A DNA stretch of 64,000 nt from Lactiplantibacillus mudanjiangensis (GTDB lineage: Bacteria; Bacillota; Bacilli; Lactobacillales; Lactobacillaceae). Below, one piece after another: positions 1-11,623 of this stretch. Every line of letters begins with the position of its first letter. Position 1 is the stretch's first letter. The position numbers were made by a program, and so were the translations under genes. A model generated the notes under the pieces. The model had not been told where the DNA came from and did not search any database. It saw only the letters and a program-made list of their open reading frames with translations. The stretch spans positions 372,001 to 436,000 of the forward strand of contig NZ_BJDY01000004.1 of assembly GCF_005405385.1 (NCBI RefSeq), in the 5' to 3' direction.

Positions 1-2913
1 TCACGTGTCGAAGAATCCTTAAAGGACATCTACGAACGGCTACGTCCTGGTGAACCTAAGACCGCTGATAGCTCACGGAGCTTATTAACGGCACGGTTCT
101 TTGATCCTAAACGTTATGACTTTGCCCCAGTTGGACGCTACAAAGTTAACAAGAAGTTAAGCATGAAGACCCGTTTAATGGATCAAACCTTAGCTGAAAC
201 GTTAGCTGACCCTGATACTGGTGAAGTTATCGCGCAAAAGGGTGACGTGATCGATAAGAACGTCATGGCTAAATTAGCGCCTTACTTGGAACGTGATGAC
301 TTCAAGACGGTGACATACACACCTTCTGATGAAGCTGTTGTCACGAACCCAATGGTCTTACAAGTGGTTAAAGTTTATTCCGTTAACGATCCTGAAAAGG
401 TTGTTAATGTGATTGGTAATGCCAACATTGATATTAAGTACAAGCATATCTTGCCTGCTGATATTATTGCTTCCATTAACTACTTCTTTGATTTACGCGA
501 AGGCCTTGGCTCAACTGATGATATTGATCACTTGGGTAACCGTCGGATTCGTTCTGTCGGTGAATTGTTGCAAAACCAATTCCGGATCGGGTTATCTCGG
601 ATGGAACGGGTAGTTCGTGAACGGATGTCAATTCAAGACGCCGCAACCGTAACGCCACAACAATTGATCAATATTCGGCCAGTTGTTGCCTCAATTAAAG
701 AATTCTTTGGGTCTTCACAATTGTCTCAATTCATGGATCAAACGAACCCATTGGGTGAATTAACCCATAAGCGGCGTTTATCAGCCTTAGGGCCTGGTGG
801 TTTGACTCGTGATCGGGCCGGTTATGAAGTTCGAGATGTGCACTATACCCACTACGGTCGGATGTGCCCAATCGAAACGCCTGAAGGTCCTAACATCGGT
901 TTGATTAACAGTTTGTCATCTTATGCCAAGGTTAACCGTTATGGTTTCATCGAAACGCCTTATCGTCGTGTCGATTGGACCACTCATAAGGTTACCAACA
1001 AGATTGACTATTTAGCAGCCGACGAAGAAGATCAATTTGTAATTGCCCAAGCCAACTCCCCATTAAACGATGACGGTTCATTCGTCGAAGATACTGTTTT
1101 AGCGCGGGATAAGGAAGAAAACTTGGAAACGTCCATCGAAAATGTCGATTACATGGACGTTTCACCAAAACAAGTTGTTGCCGTTGCCACGGCATGTATT
1201 CCTTTCTTGGAAAATGATGATTCTAACCGGGCCTTGATGGGTGCCAACATGCAACGTCAAGCGGTGCCGTTAGTTGATCCACATGCCCCATTAATTGGGA
1301 CTGGGATTGAATATAAAGCGGCCCATGACTCGGGGATTGCCTTAATTAACCGGCATGAAGGAACAGTTGAATACGTTGATGCACGAGAAATTCGTGTTCG
1401 TCGTGACGATGGTTCTTTAGATACCTACAAATTAATGAAATTCCGTCGTTCTAATGGTGGTAAGAACTACAACCAACGGCCAATCGTTAAAGTTGGCGAC
1501 CGGGTTGATAACGACGAAGTCTTAGCCGATGGTCCAGCAATGGAAGCTGGGGAATTAGCCTTAGGGCAAAACCCATTAGTTGCGTTCATGACTTGGAACG
1601 GTTATAACTTCGAAGATGCCATCATTATTAATGAACGTTTGGTTCGTGAAGATGTTTATACGTCAATTCATATTGAAGAATATGAATCAGAAGCACGTGA
1701 TACCAAACTTGGACCTGAAGAAATGACTCGTGAAATTCCTAACGTTGGGGAAGACGCTTTGAAGAACCTCGACGAAGATGGGATTATCCGCGTGGGTGCC
1801 GAAGTTAAGGATGGCGACATCTTAGTTGGTAAAGTAACGCCTAAAGGGGTTACCGAATTATCAGCCGAAGAACGTTTGCTCCATGCTATTTTCGGTGAAA
1901 AAGCGCGTGAAGTTCGTGATACGTCACTCCGTGTACCTCATGGTGGCGGCGGGATCATCCAAGATGTTAAGATCTTTACTCGTGAAAACGGGGATGAATT
2001 ATCACCAGGTGTTAACATGATGGTCCGCGTTTACATTGCGCAAAAGCGGAAGATCCAAGTTGGTGACAAGATGGCCGGACGGCATGGGAACAAAGGGACC
2101 GTTTCAATCGTGGTTCCTGAAGAAGATATGCCGTACATGCCAGATGGTACCCCAATCGATATCATGTTAAGCCCAATGGGTGTGCCTTCCCGTATGAACA
2201 TTGGACAAGTTTTGGAATTGCATTTAGGGATGGCTGCACGTAAGTTAGGCATCCACATGGCCACACCAGTCTTTGATGGGGCTCGTGATTCTGATATTTG
2301 GAAAGCTGTTCGTGAAGCTGGTATCGATGAAGACGGTAAGTCAATCGTCTACGATGGCCGGACCGGTGAACCATTTGACAAGCGTGTGGCCGTTGGGGTC
2401 ATGCATTATATGAAACTTAGTCACATGGTTGATGATAAGATCCATGCCCGTTCAATCGGACCTTACTCGTTAGTTACGCAACAACCACTTGGTGGGAAAG
2501 CGCAATTCGGGGGTCAGCGTTTCGGTGAAATGGAAGTTTGGGCCTTAGAAGCTTACGGTGCTGCTTACACTTTACAAGAAATTTTGACTTACAAGTCTGA
2601 TGACGTGGTTGGTCGGGTTAAGACCTATGAAGCCATCGTTAAGGGCGAACCAATTCCTAAGCCAGGCGTGCCAGAATCATTCCGCGTGTTGGTTAAGGAA
2701 CTTCAAGCACTTGGCCTTGATATGAAGGTCTTGGATGCCGAAGATCAAGAAATTGAATTGCGGGATATGGATGAAGACGATGACGATGTTGTCAACGTTG
2801 ATGCCTTGAGCAAATTCCAGCAAGAACAAGAACAAAAAGCCGCTGATAAGACAGCTAAAGCTGACAAACCAGCCGCCGATGCAACAACGAACGCTCACCA
2901 GGATAATCAATAA
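1..2913 (+). CDS. rpoB: DNA-directed RNA polymerase subunit beta (5' end outside window)
   Basis: Beta subunit of RNA polymerase, forming half of the active-centre cleft with beta'. The frame is open from base 1, so the protein continues upstream; 970 residues remain and about 230 are missing compared with the roughly 1,200 residues usual in lactobacilli. The rifampicin-pocket segment (about 706-800) reads [20 protein letters not shown] and then [10 protein letters not shown], which keeps the D, H and S positions of drug-sensitive enzymes. Motifs [13 protein letters not shown] and [10 protein letters not shown] follow. The C-terminus ends in an acidic run (DEDDDDVV) and a Gln/Ala/Lys-rich tail, usual in Lactobacillales. 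rpoC starts 17 bp downstream, so the two are co-transcribed. Confidence 0.98.
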   Translation, partial: SRVEESLKDIYERLRPGEPKTADSSRSLLTARFFDPKRYDFAPVGRYKVNKKLSMKTRLMDQTLAETLADPDTGEVIAQKGDVIDKNVMAKLAPYLERDDFKTVTYTPSDEAVVTNPMVLQVVKVYSVNDPEKVVNVIGNANIDIKYKHILPADIIASINYFFDLREGLGSTDDIDHLGNRRIRSVGELLQNQFRIGLSRMERVVRERMSIQDAATVTPQQLINIRPVVASIKEFFGSSQLSQFMDQTNPLGELTHKRRLSALGPGGLTRDRAGYEVRDVHYTHYGRMCPIETPEGPNIGLINSLSSYAKVNRYGFIETPYRRVDWTTHKVTNKIDYLAADEEDQFVIAQANSPLNDDGSFVEDTVLARDKEENLETSIENVDYMDVSPKQVVAVATACIPFLENDDSNRALMGANMQRQAVPLVDPHAPLIGTGIEYKAAHDSGIALINRHEGTVEYVDAREIRVRRDDGSLDTYKLMKFRRSNGGKNYNQRPIVKVGDRVDNDEVLADGPAMEAGELALGQNPLVAFMTWNGYNFEDAIIINERLVREDVYTSIHIEEYESEARDTKLGPEEMTREIPNVGEDALKNLDEDGIIRVGAEVKDGDILVGKVTPKGVTELSAEERLLHAIFGEKAREVRDTSLRVPHGGGGIIQDVKIFTRENGDELSPGVNMMVRVYIAQKRKIQVGDKMAGRHGNKGTVSIVVPEEDMPYMPDGTPIDIMLSPMGVPSRMNIGQVLELHLGMAARKLGIHMATPVFDGARDSDIWKAVREAGIDEDGKSIVYDGRTGEPFDKRVAVGVMHYMKLSHMVDDKIHARSIGPYSLVTQQPLGGKAQFGGQRFGEMEVWALEAYGAAYTLQEILTYKSDDVVGRVKTYEAIVKGEPIPKPGVPESFRVLVKELQALGLDMKVLDAEDQEIELRDMDEDDDDVVNVDALSKFQQEQEQKAADKTAKADKPAADATTNAHQDNQ

Positions 2914-2930
2914 AAAGGGAGGTCGGTCCT

Positions 2931-5900
2931 TTGATCGATGTCAACAAGTTTGAAAGCATGCAAATCGGTCTGGCATCCCCAGACAAGATTCGTAGCTGGT
3001 CATATGGCGAAGTTAAAAAGCCGGAAACCATTAACTACCGGACATTGAAACCTGAAAAAGACGGTCTGTTTGACGAACGGATTTTTGGTCCTACTAAGGA
3101 TTGGGAATGTGCTTGTGGTAAATACAAACGGATTCGTTATAAAGGGATTGTCTGTGACCGGTGTGGGGTCGAAGTGACTCGTAGTAAAGTACGTCGTGAA
3201 CGTATGGGTCATATCGAACTCGCTGCACCAGTAACTCACATCTGGTATTTCAAGGGGATTCCTAGTCGGATGGGCTTAGTCTTAGACATGAGCCCCCGCG
3301 CCCTTGAAGAAATCATTTACTTCGCTTCATATGTCGTTATCGAATCTGGTAACACGCCACTTGAAAAGAAGCAATTGCTTTCAGAACGTGAATACCGTGA
3401 AAAGAAAGCCCAATACGGCAATGAATTTGAAGCCGCTATGGGTGCTGAAGCCATCAAGCGTTTATTAAATAACGTGGATCTTGAAAAAGAAGCGCGTGAT
3501 TTGAAGGAAGCCTTGAAAGATGCTTCAGGTCAAAAACGGACCCGTGCCGTTCGGCGGTTAGATATCATCGAAGCCTTTGTGACTTCGGGGAATGAACCTG
3601 CTTGGATGGTCATGGATACGATTCCGGTAATTCCACCGGACTTACGGCCAATGGTTCAATTGGAAGGTGGGCGTTTTGCCACTTCTGACTTGAATGATTT
3701 GTACCGTCGGGTTATCAACCGTAACAACCGGTTGAAGCGTTTATTAGATTTAAACGCGCCTGGTATTATCGTCCAAAACGAAAAACGGATGCTTCAAGAA
3801 GCCGTTGATGCCTTGATCGATAACGGTCGGCGTGGCCGTCCAGTTGCCGGTCCTGGTAACCGACCATTGAAGTCGCTCTCTCACATGTTAAAAGGGAAGC
3901 AAGGGCGGTTCCGTCAAAACTTGCTTGGTAAGCGGGTTGACTATTCTGGTCGTTCAGTTATCGATGTTGGCCCATTCTTAAAGATGAACCAAATGGGATT
4001 ACCTCGCCAAATGGCGTTGGAACTTTTCAAGCCATTCATCATGAAAGAATTGGTTAAACGTGAATTAGCATCAAACATCAAGAATGCTAAGCGGAAGATC
4101 GAACATGCGGATGACGATGTTTGGGGTGTTTTAGAAGACGTCATTAAAGAACATCCAGTCCTATTGAACCGGGCCCCTACGCTGCACCGTTTAGGGATTC
4201 AAGCGTTCGAACCTGTCTTGGTTAGTGGTAAAGCCATGCGTTTACATCCATTAGCATGTGAAGCTTACAATGCCGATTTCGATGGGGATCAAATGGCCAT
4301 CCATTTACCTTTATCTGATGAAGCACAAGCTGAAGCACGTTTGCTGATGTTAGCTGCTCATCATATCTTGGCACCTAAGGATGGGAAACCAGTTGTGACA
4401 CCATCACAAGATATGGTTATCGGTAACTACTACTTGACGACTGAAGAAGTTGGTCGTGAAGGCGAAGGCATGATCTTTAAAGACTTGAATGAAGCACAAA
4501 AAGCTTATCAATCAGGTTATGTGCACATGCACAGCCGGGTTGGGATTCAAGTGTCATCAATGCCTGACAAGCCATTTACCGATGAACAACGTCAATTGGT
4601 CTTAGTAACGACGGTTGGGAAAGCTATTTTTAACAATATCTTACCTGGCAAGTTCGCTTACTTGAACGAACCAACTAACGACAACTTAATTAATGGGACA
4701 CCGGATAAGTACTTCTTGAAGCCTGGTGAAGATATTCATCAATTCTTAGATGCGCAAGATATTATCATGCCATTTAAGAAGGGCTTCTTGGCTGACATTA
4801 TCGCGGAAGTCTACAAACAATACCATGTGACGGCAACGTCACTCTTGCTTGACCGGATGAAGGACTTAGGTTACAACATTTCAACTAAGTCTGGTTTGAC
4901 GGTTGGGGTTGCCGATATTACTGATTTGAAAGAAAAACCAGCGATTATCGAAGACGCTCATAAGCAAGTTAACACGATTTCAAAACAATTCCGGCGTGGG
5001 TTAATTACCGACGACGAACGTTATGAACGTGTTATCGGTGTTTGGAACGATGCTAAAGACCAAATCCAACAAAAACTGATTGATAGTTTTAGCCCAGATA
5101 ACCCAATCTTCATGATGAGTGATTCTGGTGCGCGTGGTAACATCTCTAACTTTACACAGTTAGCTGGGATGCGTGGTTTGATGGCCGCTCCTAATGGGAA
5201 GATCATGGAATTGCCAATTCTTTCAAACTTCCGTGAAGGTTTGTCAGTCTTGGAAATGTTTATTTCAACCCATGGGGCTCGTAAAGGGATGACCGATACG
5301 GCCTTGAAGACCGCCAACTCTGGTTACTTGACTCGTCGACTTGTCGATGTTGCGCAAGATGTCATTGTGCGTGAAAAAGATTGTGGGACCGATCGTGGCT
5401 TACGGATTAGTGCCATCATGGAAGGTAACGAAGTTATCGAACCATTGTATGACCGTATCTTAGGCCGTTACACGATGAAGACCGTCTTCGATCCAGAAAC
5501 ACATGACGAAATTGTTGGTCGTAACGTTTTAATTGATGAAGAATACGCGGCTAAAATTGTTGACGCCGGTGTGACTGAAGTCACGATTCGTTCAGCATTC
5601 ACTTGCAACACGAAACATGGGGTTTGTGAACACTGTTATGGTCGTAACATGGCCACTGGTGACGAAGTTGAAGTCGGTGAAGCAGTCGGAACGGTTGCTG
5701 CACAATCAATCGGTGAACCTGGTACCCAATTAACCATGCGGACTTTCCATACTGGTGGGGTTGCCGGAGACGATATCACCCAAGGGTTGCCACGGGTTCA
5801 AGAAATTGTTGAATCACGTAATCCTAAAGGGCGTGCCGAAATCACGGAAGTTACTGGGGTTGTTCAATCGATTGAAGAAAATCCAGCCGAACGTTCAAAG

Positions 5901-6572
5901 GAAGTTACCATTAAGGGTGAAACCGATACTCGGACTTACACCTTACCATTGACGGCGCGGATGGCGGTTAGTGAAGGGGACTTCATTCATCGTGGTGCTG
6001 CGTTAAACGTTGGTTCAATTGATCCCAAAGAATTAATCCAAGTACGTGACGTCTTATCAACTGAAAACTACTTGCTCCGTGAAGTCCAACGGGTTTACCG
6101 GATGCAAGGGGTTGAAATTGGTGATAAGCACGTTGAAATCATGATTCGTCAAATGCTTCGTAAAGTTCGAATCATGGATCCAGGTGACACTGATGTCTTA
6201 CCTGGGACCTTGATGGATATTGCGGACTTTAAGGATGAAAACTACAAGACCTTGATTGCTGGTGGAATTCCAGCAACGTCACGGCCAGTTATTCTTGGGA
6301 TTACCAAGGCTGCCTTGGAAACAAACAGTTTCTTATCAGCAGCTTCCTTCCAAGAAACGACTCGGGTCTTAACTGATGCGGCTATCCGTGGTAAGAACGA
6401 TCCATTGATCGGGCTTAAGGAAAATGTCATCATTGGTAAGATCATTCCTGCTGGGACTGGGATGCCTGCATATCGGCATATCAAGCCTAAGGAAGTCGGC
6501 AACGTGGCTGATGGGGTTTACTCAATCAGCGATCTTGAAAAACAAATGCAAGAACAAGATGCGAGCAAGTAA
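2931..6572 (+). CDS. rpoC: DNA-directed RNA polymerase subunit beta'
   Basis: Catalytic beta' subunit of RNA polymerase, 1,213 residues, the normal Firmicutes length. The N-terminal zinc finger has Cys60, Cys62, Cys75 and Cys78. The Mg-binding catalytic loop NADFDGD lies at residues 447-453 (Asp449, 451, 453). The second zinc cluster is seen in DCGTDRG and in [13 protein letters not shown]. The start is TTG at 2931, chosen because AAAAGGGAGG lies 8-10 nt upstream and the protein begins [17 protein letters not shown] as in relatives. It is the last gene of the rpoBC unit and is followed by a terminator. Confidence 0.98.
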   Translation: MIDVNKFESMQIGLASPDKIRSWSYGEVKKPETINYRTLKPEKDGLFDERIFGPTKDWECACGKYKRIRYKGIVCDRCGVEVTRSKVRRERMGHIELAAPVTHIWYFKGIPSRMGLVLDMSPRALEEIIYFASYVVIESGNTPLEKKQLLSEREYREKKAQYGNEFEAAMGAEAIKRLLNNVDLEKEARDLKEALKDASGQKRTRAVRRLDIIEAFVTSGNEPAWMVMDTIPVIPPDLRPMVQLEGGRFATSDLNDLYRRVINRNNRLKRLLDLNAPGIIVQNEKRMLQEAVDALIDNGRRGRPVAGPGNRPLKSLSHMLKGKQGRFRQNLLGKRVDYSGRSVIDVGPFLKMNQMGLPRQMALELFKPFIMKELVKRELASNIKNAKRKIEHADDDVWGVLEDVIKEHPVLLNRAPTLHRLGIQAFEPVLVSGKAMRLHPLACEAYNADFDGDQMAIHLPLSDEAQAEARLLMLAAHHILAPKDGKPVVTPSQDMVIGNYYLTTEEVGREGEGMIFKDLNEAQKAYQSGYVHMHSRVGIQVSSMPDKPFTDEQRQLVLVTTVGKAIFNNILPGKFAYLNEPTNDNLINGTPDKYFLKPGEDIHQFLDAQDIIMPFKKGFLADIIAEVYKQYHVTATSLLLDRMKDLGYNISTKSGLTVGVADITDLKEKPAIIEDAHKQVNTISKQFRRGLITDDERYERVIGVWNDAKDQIQQKLIDSFSPDNPIFMMSDSGARGNISNFTQLAGMRGLMAAPNGKIMELPILSNFREGLSVLEMFISTHGARKGMTDTALKTANSGYLTRRLVDVAQDVIVREKDCGTDRGLRISAIMEGNEVIEPLYDRILGRYTMKTVFDPETHDEIVGRNVLIDEEYAAKIVDAGVTEVTIRSAFTCNTKHGVCEHCYGRNMATGDEVEVGEAVGTVAAQSIGEPGTQLTMRTFHTGGVAGDDITQGLPRVQEIVESRNPKGRAEITEVTGVVQSIEENPAERSKEVTIKGETDTRTYTLPLTARMAVSEGDFIHRGAALNVGSIDPKELIQVRDVLSTENYLLREVQRVYRMQGVEIGDKHVEIMIRQMLRKVRIMDPGDTDVLPGTLMDIADFKDENYKTLIAGGIPATSRPVILGITKAALETNSFLSAASFQETTRVLTDAAIRGKNDPLIGLKENVIIGKIIPAGTGMPAYRHIKPKEVGNVADGVYSISDLEKQMQEQDASK

Positions 6573-6585
6573 TTAATCGCAGCTT

Positions 6586-6621
6586 AAAGGGACGACCAGT
6601 CAACTGGCCGTCCCTTTTTTG
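6586..6621 (+). terminator. Rho-independent terminator of rpoBC
   Basis: Stem GGGACG-A-CCAGT / ACTGG-C-CGTCCC with a single A/C mismatch and a CA loop, followed by six T. It ends the rpoBC transcript just before the convergent peptidase gene. Confidence 0.9.
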
Positions 6622-6625
6622 TTGG

Positions 6626-7303
6626 TCAAATAAGCTGGCTACAGATCACAAAGGCCCACGTCATGAACGGGACGAAAGGAAGTCGCTGACGCGAACGATC
6701 TAACAACAAGATAACTAATGCACCGAATGCAGCCAAGGTGAGACTACTTAACACGATCGCGGGCGAGGCAAGACAGCTTAATAGTAACAGCACATCGACA
6801 TCACCTAACCCAAACTTAGTCGTCAGCCAGGCGAGCAAGTATAGTGCGATGATTAAACCGACAAGTAAGACCGTCGGCAAATTAAAACTTGGTGGTCGTT
6901 GCCAGCAACCGAGCAAGGCAGCTGGGACTAAAGTTAGCGGATAGACACTCCAGTCAAGATAGTCGGTTAAACTATTAAAGAGCAACGTACTATAACCAAG
7001 ACTCAAGACGAACATGTTAAAAGGGGGCTGCATGGTCATTGTGACAAATAAAAAGCCAGTTAAAAGTTCGATGCCGGTCGATCGCCAACCGATTGGTGTA
7101 TGGCAATCCCAACAGCGACCACACTGAATCAAGACACCAATGATCGGCATGAGTTGCCAAACGCGCAAGACATGTTGACAACTTGGGCAGTGAGAACGCG
7201 TTGTGTTCCAAATGGATTGCTTGGCGTGCAGACGTTCGGCCATACAGGTGATAAATGAGCCGATGATAGTCCCACTAAAAAAATAAAAACTGAGTTGAAG
7301 CAT
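6626..7303 (-). CDS. comC: Prepilin peptidase, A24 family (ComC-like)
   Basis: Integral-membrane aspartyl peptidase that cleaves, and in bifunctional members N-methylates, type IV prepilin-like proteins; in Gram-positive bacteria it processes the ComG pseudopilins of DNA uptake. At 225 residues it has the family length. Visible features: a hydrophobic N-terminus, paired cysteines Cys39/Cys42 and Cys61/Cys64 of the cytoplasmic zinc domain, several hydrophobic helices, and the catalytic FGLGDVDVLL motif near residue 167 (family pattern GxGD). ATG has AAAGGAC upstream. It stands alone on the opposite strand between rpoC and rpsL. The pseudopilin operon is not in this window, so the competence role is inferred from the family. 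Confidence 0.9.
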   Translation of the reverse strand: MLQLSFYFFSGTIIGSFITCMAERLHAKQSIWNTTRSHCPSCQHVLRVWQLMPIIGVLIQCGRCWDCHTPIGWRSTGIELLTGFLFVTMTMQPPFNMFVLSLGYSTLLFNSLTDYLDWSVYPLTLVPAALLGCWQRPPSFNLPTVLLVGLIIALYLLAWLTTKFGLGDVDVLLLLSCLASPAIVLSSLTLAAFGALVILLLDRSRQRLPFVPFMTWAFVICSQLI

Positions 7304-7360
7304 TGTGCTTACACGTCCTTTCTTATAAAATAGCTACGCCAAAAAAGTCGATTGCCATTG

Positions 7361-7389
7361 TTGACACAACTAGATCGACATGGTACTCT
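7361..7389 (+). promoter_or_regulatory. Promoter candidate for rpsL-rpsG
   Basis: TTGACA (7361-7366), 17-bp spacer, TACTCT (7384-7389). The -35 is perfect and the -10 keeps four of six positions. It would give a leader of about 160 nt before rpsL. Confidence 0.65.
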
Positions 7390-7559
7390 TGTAAAGGTGC
7401 TTTTTGCAGACAGATTCCTGTATAGGAATACAGACATGCTGACTGGTCGGCTAAGCGCATAATTACCATCATCTGGGCCAACTTTTTTTGCTTAAAAAAG
7501 AACCACCTGGATGTGTGGACTTAAAAACTCAAATATTTGGAAGGAGGACACTTTAGAAC

Positions 7560-7973
7560 ATGCCAACAATTAACCAATTGATCCGTAAGGGACGCAAATC
7601 TAAAGTATCAAAATCTAATTCCCCAGCTTTGAACTTCGGGTACAACAGTTACAAGAAGGTTCAAACTAACAATCCAGCCCCTCAAAAACGTGGGGTTGCA
7701 ACACGTGTCGGTACCATGACTCCTAAGAAGCCTAACTCGGCTTTACGGAAATACGCTCGTGTACGTTTATCTAACTTGATCGAAGTTACCGCTTATATTC
7801 CTGGTATCGGTCATAACCTCCAAGAACATAGTGTTGTCTTGATCCGTGGGGGCCGGGTAAAGGATTTACCTGGTGTTCGTTATCACGTTATCCGTGGTAC
7901 TTTAGATACTGCCGGTGTCGAAGATCGTCGCCAAGGCCGTTCTAAGTACGGTACTAAGAAACCTAAAAAATAA
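7560..7973 (+). CDS. rpsL: 30S ribosomal protein S12
   Basis: Decoding-centre protein of the small subunit, 137 residues. TPKKPNS (Lys56/Lys57) and GRVKDLPG (Lys101) are the two loops where streptomycin-resistance changes occur; both are wild type here. ATG with AAGGAGGA upstream. First gene of the rpsL-rpsG unit. Confidence 0.98.
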   Translation: MPTINQLIRKGRKSKVSKSNSPALNFGYNSYKKVQTNNPAPQKRGVATRVGTMTPKKPNSALRKYARVRLSNLIEVTAYIPGIGHNLQEHSVVLIRGGRVKDLPGVRYHVIRGTLDTAGVEDRRQGRSKYGTKKPKK

Positions 7974-7986
7974 GGAGGTAAGTTAA

Positions 7987-8457
7987 ATGCCAAGAAAAGG
8001 ACAACCAGCAAAGCGCGAAGTTTTGCCAGACCCAATGTACGATTCTAAGTTAGTAACGCGTTTAATTAACCACTTAATGTTAGATGGTAAACGCGGTACG
8101 GCATCAACAATCTTGTATGATGCTTTTGACCAAATTAAAGAACAAACTGGTAACGAACCTTTAGAAGTCTTCGAAGAAGCTATGAAGAATGTTATGCCAG
8201 TACTTGAAGTTAAAGCTCGCCGTGTCGGTGGTTCTAACTATCAAGTGCCAATCGAAGTTCGCCCAGATCGTAAGACGACCTTAGGCCTTCGTTGGATTAC
8301 ACAATATGCACGTTTACGTGGTGAACACACCATGTCAGACCGGTTAGCACGCGAAATCATGGATGCTGCCAACAATACTGGTGCATCTGTTAAGAAACGT
8401 GAAGATACTCACCGTATGGCTGAAGCCAACCGTGCTTTTGCACATTATCGTTGGTAA
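7987..8457 (+). CDS. rpsG: 30S ribosomal protein S7
   Basis: Primary 16S rRNA 3'-domain assembly protein, 156 residues, full length. It begins [16 protein letters not shown] and ends in the usual [12 protein letters not shown]. It starts 13 bp after rpsL with AAGGAGG overlapping the rpsL stop, so it is co-transcribed. An attenuator-like hairpin follows before fusA. Confidence 0.98.
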   Translation: MPRKGQPAKREVLPDPMYDSKLVTRLINHLMLDGKRGTASTILYDAFDQIKEQTGNEPLEVFEEAMKNVMPVLEVKARRVGGSNYQVPIEVRPDRKTTLGLRWITQYARLRGEHTMSDRLAREIMDAANNTGASVKKREDTHRMAEANRAFAHYRW

Positions 8458-8472
8458 TATTTTCAAGTTTCG

Positions 8473-8544
8473 GTTAAAGGTTACCTTTAACTAAACGTAA
8501 CAACAAGGTGGCTATTATATGTAAGCATATAGTAGTCATTTTTT
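8473..8544 (+). terminator. Two hairpins and T-run between rpsG and fusA (attenuator)
   Basis: A perfect hairpin GTTAAAGG-TTA-CCTTTAAC (8473-8491) precedes a 13-bp stem (8509-8521 / 8526-8538, TAAG loop, two G-U pairs) followed by TTTTTT. The second has the form of an intrinsic terminator, so it probably sets the rpsLG : fusA transcript ratio. Confidence 0.75.
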
Positions 8545-8596
8545 GAAAAAAGTTTTTATTGTTTCCATTTAAATTGAGAGGAGTAACACATTTCTT

Positions 8597-10690
8597 ATGG
8601 CTAACACACGAGAATTTTCACTCGATAAGACTCGTAACATTGGTATCATGGCCCACATCGATGCTGGTAAAACGACCACTACCGAACGTATCTTGTACTA
8701 TACTGGTAAAATCCACAAAATTGGTGAAACCCATGATGGTGCTTCACAAATGGACTGGATGGCCCAAGAACAAGAACGTGGGATTACCATTACTTCTGCT
8801 GCGACAACTGCTCAGTGGAAAAACCACCGCATTAACATCATCGATACCCCAGGACACGTTGACTTCACGGTTGAAGTTGAACGTTCACTTCGGGTTTTAG
8901 ATGGTGCCATTGCCGTATTGGATGCCCAATCTGGTGTTGAACCTCAAACTGAAACAGTTTGGCGTCAAGCATCAACTTACAACGTTCCTCGTATCGTCTT
9001 CGTTAACAAGATGGATAAGATCGGTGCTGACTTCAAGTACTCTGTAAGCACGATCAACGATCGTTTACAAGCTAACGCTCATGCGATCCAATTACCAATC
9101 GGTGCCGAAGACAATTTCGAAGGGGTCATTGACTTAATCGAAATGAAGGCTGACCTTTATGATGAAGATCAACTTGGTACTGAATGGGATACTGTTGACG
9201 TTCCTGATGAATACAAAGAAGAAGCTCAAGCTGCTCGTGATGATTTGATCGAAGCTTTGGCTGATATCGATGATAACATCATGGAAAAATACCTTGGCGG
9301 TGAAGAAATCACCAAGGATGAAATCAAGGCTGCTATCCGTAAAGGTACTTTGGCACTTGAATTCTTCCCAGTTCTTGCTGGTTCTGCCTTCAAGAACAAG
9401 GGTGTTCAAATGTTAATGGATGCGGTTGTGGACTACTTACCATCACCACTTGATGTTAAGCCTTATAAAGCCACTGATCCTGAAACTGATGAAGAAGTCG
9501 ACTTAATTGCCGGTGATGACAAGCCTTTCGCTGCCTTAGCATTTAAGGTTGCTACCGACCCATTCGTTGGTCGTTTGACTTTCATCCGGGTATACCAAGG
9601 GACTTTGGAATCTGGTTCATACGTCTTAAACGCCACTAAGGATAAACGTGAACGTGTTGGTCGTTTACTTCAAATGCATTCTAACCAACGGAAAGAAATC
9701 CCAGAAGTCTTCTCTGGTGATATCGCCGCTGCGATTGGTTTGAAGAACACCACGACTGGTGATTCATTGACTTCTGTTGACCATCCATATCATTTGGAAT
9801 CAATGGAATTCCCTGATCCCGTTATCCAAGTTGCCGTTGAACCTAAGACTAAAGCTGACCAAGACAAGATGAACGTTGCCTTACAAAAGCTTTCTGAAGA
9901 AGATCCTACTTTCAAGGCTGAAACTAACCCTGAAACTGGTGAAACTTTGATCGCTGGGATGGGTGAATTACATTTGGATATCATCGTTGACCGGATGCGT
10001 CGAGAATTCAACGTTGAAGCAACTGTTGGTGCCCCTCAAGTTTCTTATCGTGAATCATTCACGAAAGCAACTAAGGTCCAAGGTAAGTTCGTTCACCAAT
10101 CTGGTGGTAAAGGTCAATATGGGGATGTTTGGATTGAATTTACACCTAACGAAGAAGGTAAAGGCTTCGAATTCGAAGATGCCATCGTCGGTGGGGTTGT
10201 TCCTCGCGAATACATTCCTTCAGTTGAACAAGGTTTGAAGGAAGCTATGGCTAACGGTGTGTTAGCTGGCTATCCATTGGTTGACGTTAAGGCTAAACTC
10301 TATGATGGGTCTTACCATGATGTCGATTCTAGTGAAGCTGCCTTCAAGATTGCCGCTTCATTGGCTTTACGGAATGCGGTTAAATCTGCTGGTCCAGTTA
10401 TCTTGGAACCAATCATGAAAGTTGATATCGTAGCCCCAGAAGATTACTTAGGTGATGTTATGGGACATGTTACTGCTCGTCGTGGTAACATCGAAGGGAT
10501 GGAAGAACGTGGGAACGCTCAAGAAGTCCATGCATTCGTACCATTAGCTGAAATGTTTGGTTATGCCACTACTTTACGTTCTGCTACTCAAGGTCGTGGG
10601 ACTTTCACCATGACATTTGATCACTACGAAAAGGTACCAAAGGCTGTCCAAGAAGAAATTATCAAGAAAAATGGCGGCAACCCTGCCTAA
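8597..10690 (+). CDS. fusA: Elongation factor G
   Basis: GTPase that translocates tRNA-mRNA on the ribosome and, with RRF, splits terminated ribosomes. 697 residues, full length. Motifs: G1 AHIDAGKT (19-26), RGITI switch I, G3 DTPGH, G4 NKMD, then domains II-V ending in the usual Gly-rich loop ([13 protein letters not shown]) and a C-terminal FDHYEKVP segment. ATG with GAGAGGAG upstream. No tuf gene follows; a terminator and about 0.6 kb of leader separate it from rpsJ. Confidence 0.98.
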   Translation: MANTREFSLDKTRNIGIMAHIDAGKTTTTERILYYTGKIHKIGETHDGASQMDWMAQEQERGITITSAATTAQWKNHRINIIDTPGHVDFTVEVERSLRVLDGAIAVLDAQSGVEPQTETVWRQASTYNVPRIVFVNKMDKIGADFKYSVSTINDRLQANAHAIQLPIGAEDNFEGVIDLIEMKADLYDEDQLGTEWDTVDVPDEYKEEAQAARDDLIEALADIDDNIMEKYLGGEEITKDEIKAAIRKGTLALEFFPVLAGSAFKNKGVQMLMDAVVDYLPSPLDVKPYKATDPETDEEVDLIAGDDKPFAALAFKVATDPFVGRLTFIRVYQGTLESGSYVLNATKDKRERVGRLLQMHSNQRKEIPEVFSGDIAAAIGLKNTTTGDSLTSVDHPYHLESMEFPDPVIQVAVEPKTKADQDKMNVALQKLSEEDPTFKAETNPETGETLIAGMGELHLDIIVDRMRREFNVEATVGAPQVSYRESFTKATKVQGKFVHQSGGKGQYGDVWIEFTPNEEGKGFEFEDAIVGGVVPREYIPSVEQGLKEAMANGVLAGYPLVDVKAKLYDGSYHDVDSSEAAFKIAASLALRNAVKSAGPVILEPIMKVDIVAPEDYLGDVMGHVTARRGNIEGMEERGNAQEVHAFVPLAEMFGYATTLRSATQGRGTFTMTFDHYEKVPKAVQEEIIKKNGGNPA

Positions 10691-10711
10691 TTAACTTGAA
10701 TGAGTTGAAAG

Positions 10712-10742
10712 ACGTTGAGAATTATTCTCAACGTTTTTTTTG
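10712..10742 (+). terminator. Terminator after fusA
   Basis: Perfect 10-bp stem ACGTTGAGAA / TTCTCAACGT with a TTA loop, followed by nine T. Confidence 0.92.
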
Positions 10743-10816
10743 TCCATTTATTATAGAAGGAAATCGTTAAATTTAAGACACCGGTACCTTGTTTATCAAA
10801 AAGATTGAAGAAGTGC

Positions 10817-10845
10817 TTGCAAGCTGTGCCAAGTGCGTGTATAGT
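10817..10845 (+). promoter_or_regulatory. Promoter candidate P1 of S10 operon
   Basis: TTGCAA (10817-10822), 17-bp spacer, TATAGT (10840-10845). Confidence 0.5.
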
Positions 10846-11081
10846 TCTTACTATTGTCGTGTATGAAAAATTTCGTTGGTTTTTAAGCCAATTGGTAAAG
10901 GATTACCACAGTAGTTTAAAAATCGCGATCACGGCAATCAATTAAGGTCACAAAAATGAGTTATAAAAGTAATGGTGTGCAAACCCTACTATTTTTATCA
11001 AATTTATGTTACATTAGTTGATGCTGGTTCGAAAAAAGGTAACACGGTTTACACGATGGTTTGAAAAAAGTGTGGAAACAC

Positions 11082-11110
11082 TTGCTATTACAGAGCTTTT
11101 CAGTTATTAT
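11082..11110 (+). promoter_or_regulatory. Promoter candidate P2 of S10 operon
   Basis: TTGCTA (11082-11087), exactly 17 bp, TATTAT (11105-11110). The inferred start near 11117 places the 11133-11150 hairpin at the 5' end of the mRNA. Confidence 0.6.
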
Positions 11111-11281
11111 AGATTGTGCTTGGTATTTAGAAGGGGATAATTGTATCCCCCGGCATCAAGTAGTCGTAGTTAGCTTTGATGTGAAAGGTTGCGACACGCC
11201 CGGCCACATTGTCATGGGACGTGGCGGTAATTTTCACGGAGCTAGTCTTATTTTTCAAAATAGACGAAGGAGGTCACAACA

Positions 11282-11590
11282 ATGGCAAAGCAAAAAATCC
11301 GTATTCGCTTAAAGGCATACGAACACCGTATTCTTGATCAATCTGCTGACAAGATTGTTGAAACGGCAAAGAGAACTGGTGCTACTATTTCAGGTCCAAT
11401 TCCATTGCCTACTGAACGTACTGTGTACACGGTTCTCCGTTCACCACATAAGTTCAAGAAGTCACGCGAACAGTTCGAAATGCGGACTCACAAGCGTTTA
11501 ATTGATATCGTTAACCCAACGCCAAAGACAGTCGACTCATTAATGAAGTTAGACTTGCCTAGCGGTGTGGATATCGAAATCAAGTTATAA
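11282..11590 (+). CDS. rpsJ: 30S ribosomal protein S10
   Basis: Small-subunit head protein (NusE), also part of the Nus antitermination complex. 102 residues, starting [27 protein letters not shown] lies 8-9 nt before the ATG. First gene of the S10-spc-alpha string; rplC follows after 33 nt. Confidence 0.98.
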   Translation: MAKQKIRIRLKAYEHRILDQSADKIVETAKRTGATISGPIPLPTERTVYTVLRSPHKFKKSREQFEMRTHKRLIDIVNPTPKTVDSLMKLDLPSGVDIEIKL

Positions 11591-11623
11591 TACAAAATAT
11601 ATCAAATAATTGGAGGTGTACTC

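Larger units (their letters stand above)
10743..11281 (+). promoter_or_regulatory. S10 operon promoter and leader region
   Basis: No convincing gene in about 540 nt. It holds an upstream promoter candidate (10817-10845), a near-direct repeat ending in GAAAAAAG at about 11028 and 11062, a second promoter (11082-11110), a perfect hairpin GGGGATA-ATTG-TATCCCC (11133-11150), and a stem GCCAC / GTGGC (11203-11207 / 11221-11225) shortly before the rpsJ ribosome site. A transcript from the second promoter would have about 165 nt of structured leader. This may be where the operon is controlled; no known leader family was assigned. Confidence 0.6.

Noticed and set aside
11061-11312. 83-codon frame upstream of and overlapping rpsJ
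   Set aside because: It runs through the S10 leader hairpins and the rpsJ ribosome site, has no ribosome site of its own, and its composition is not protein-like.
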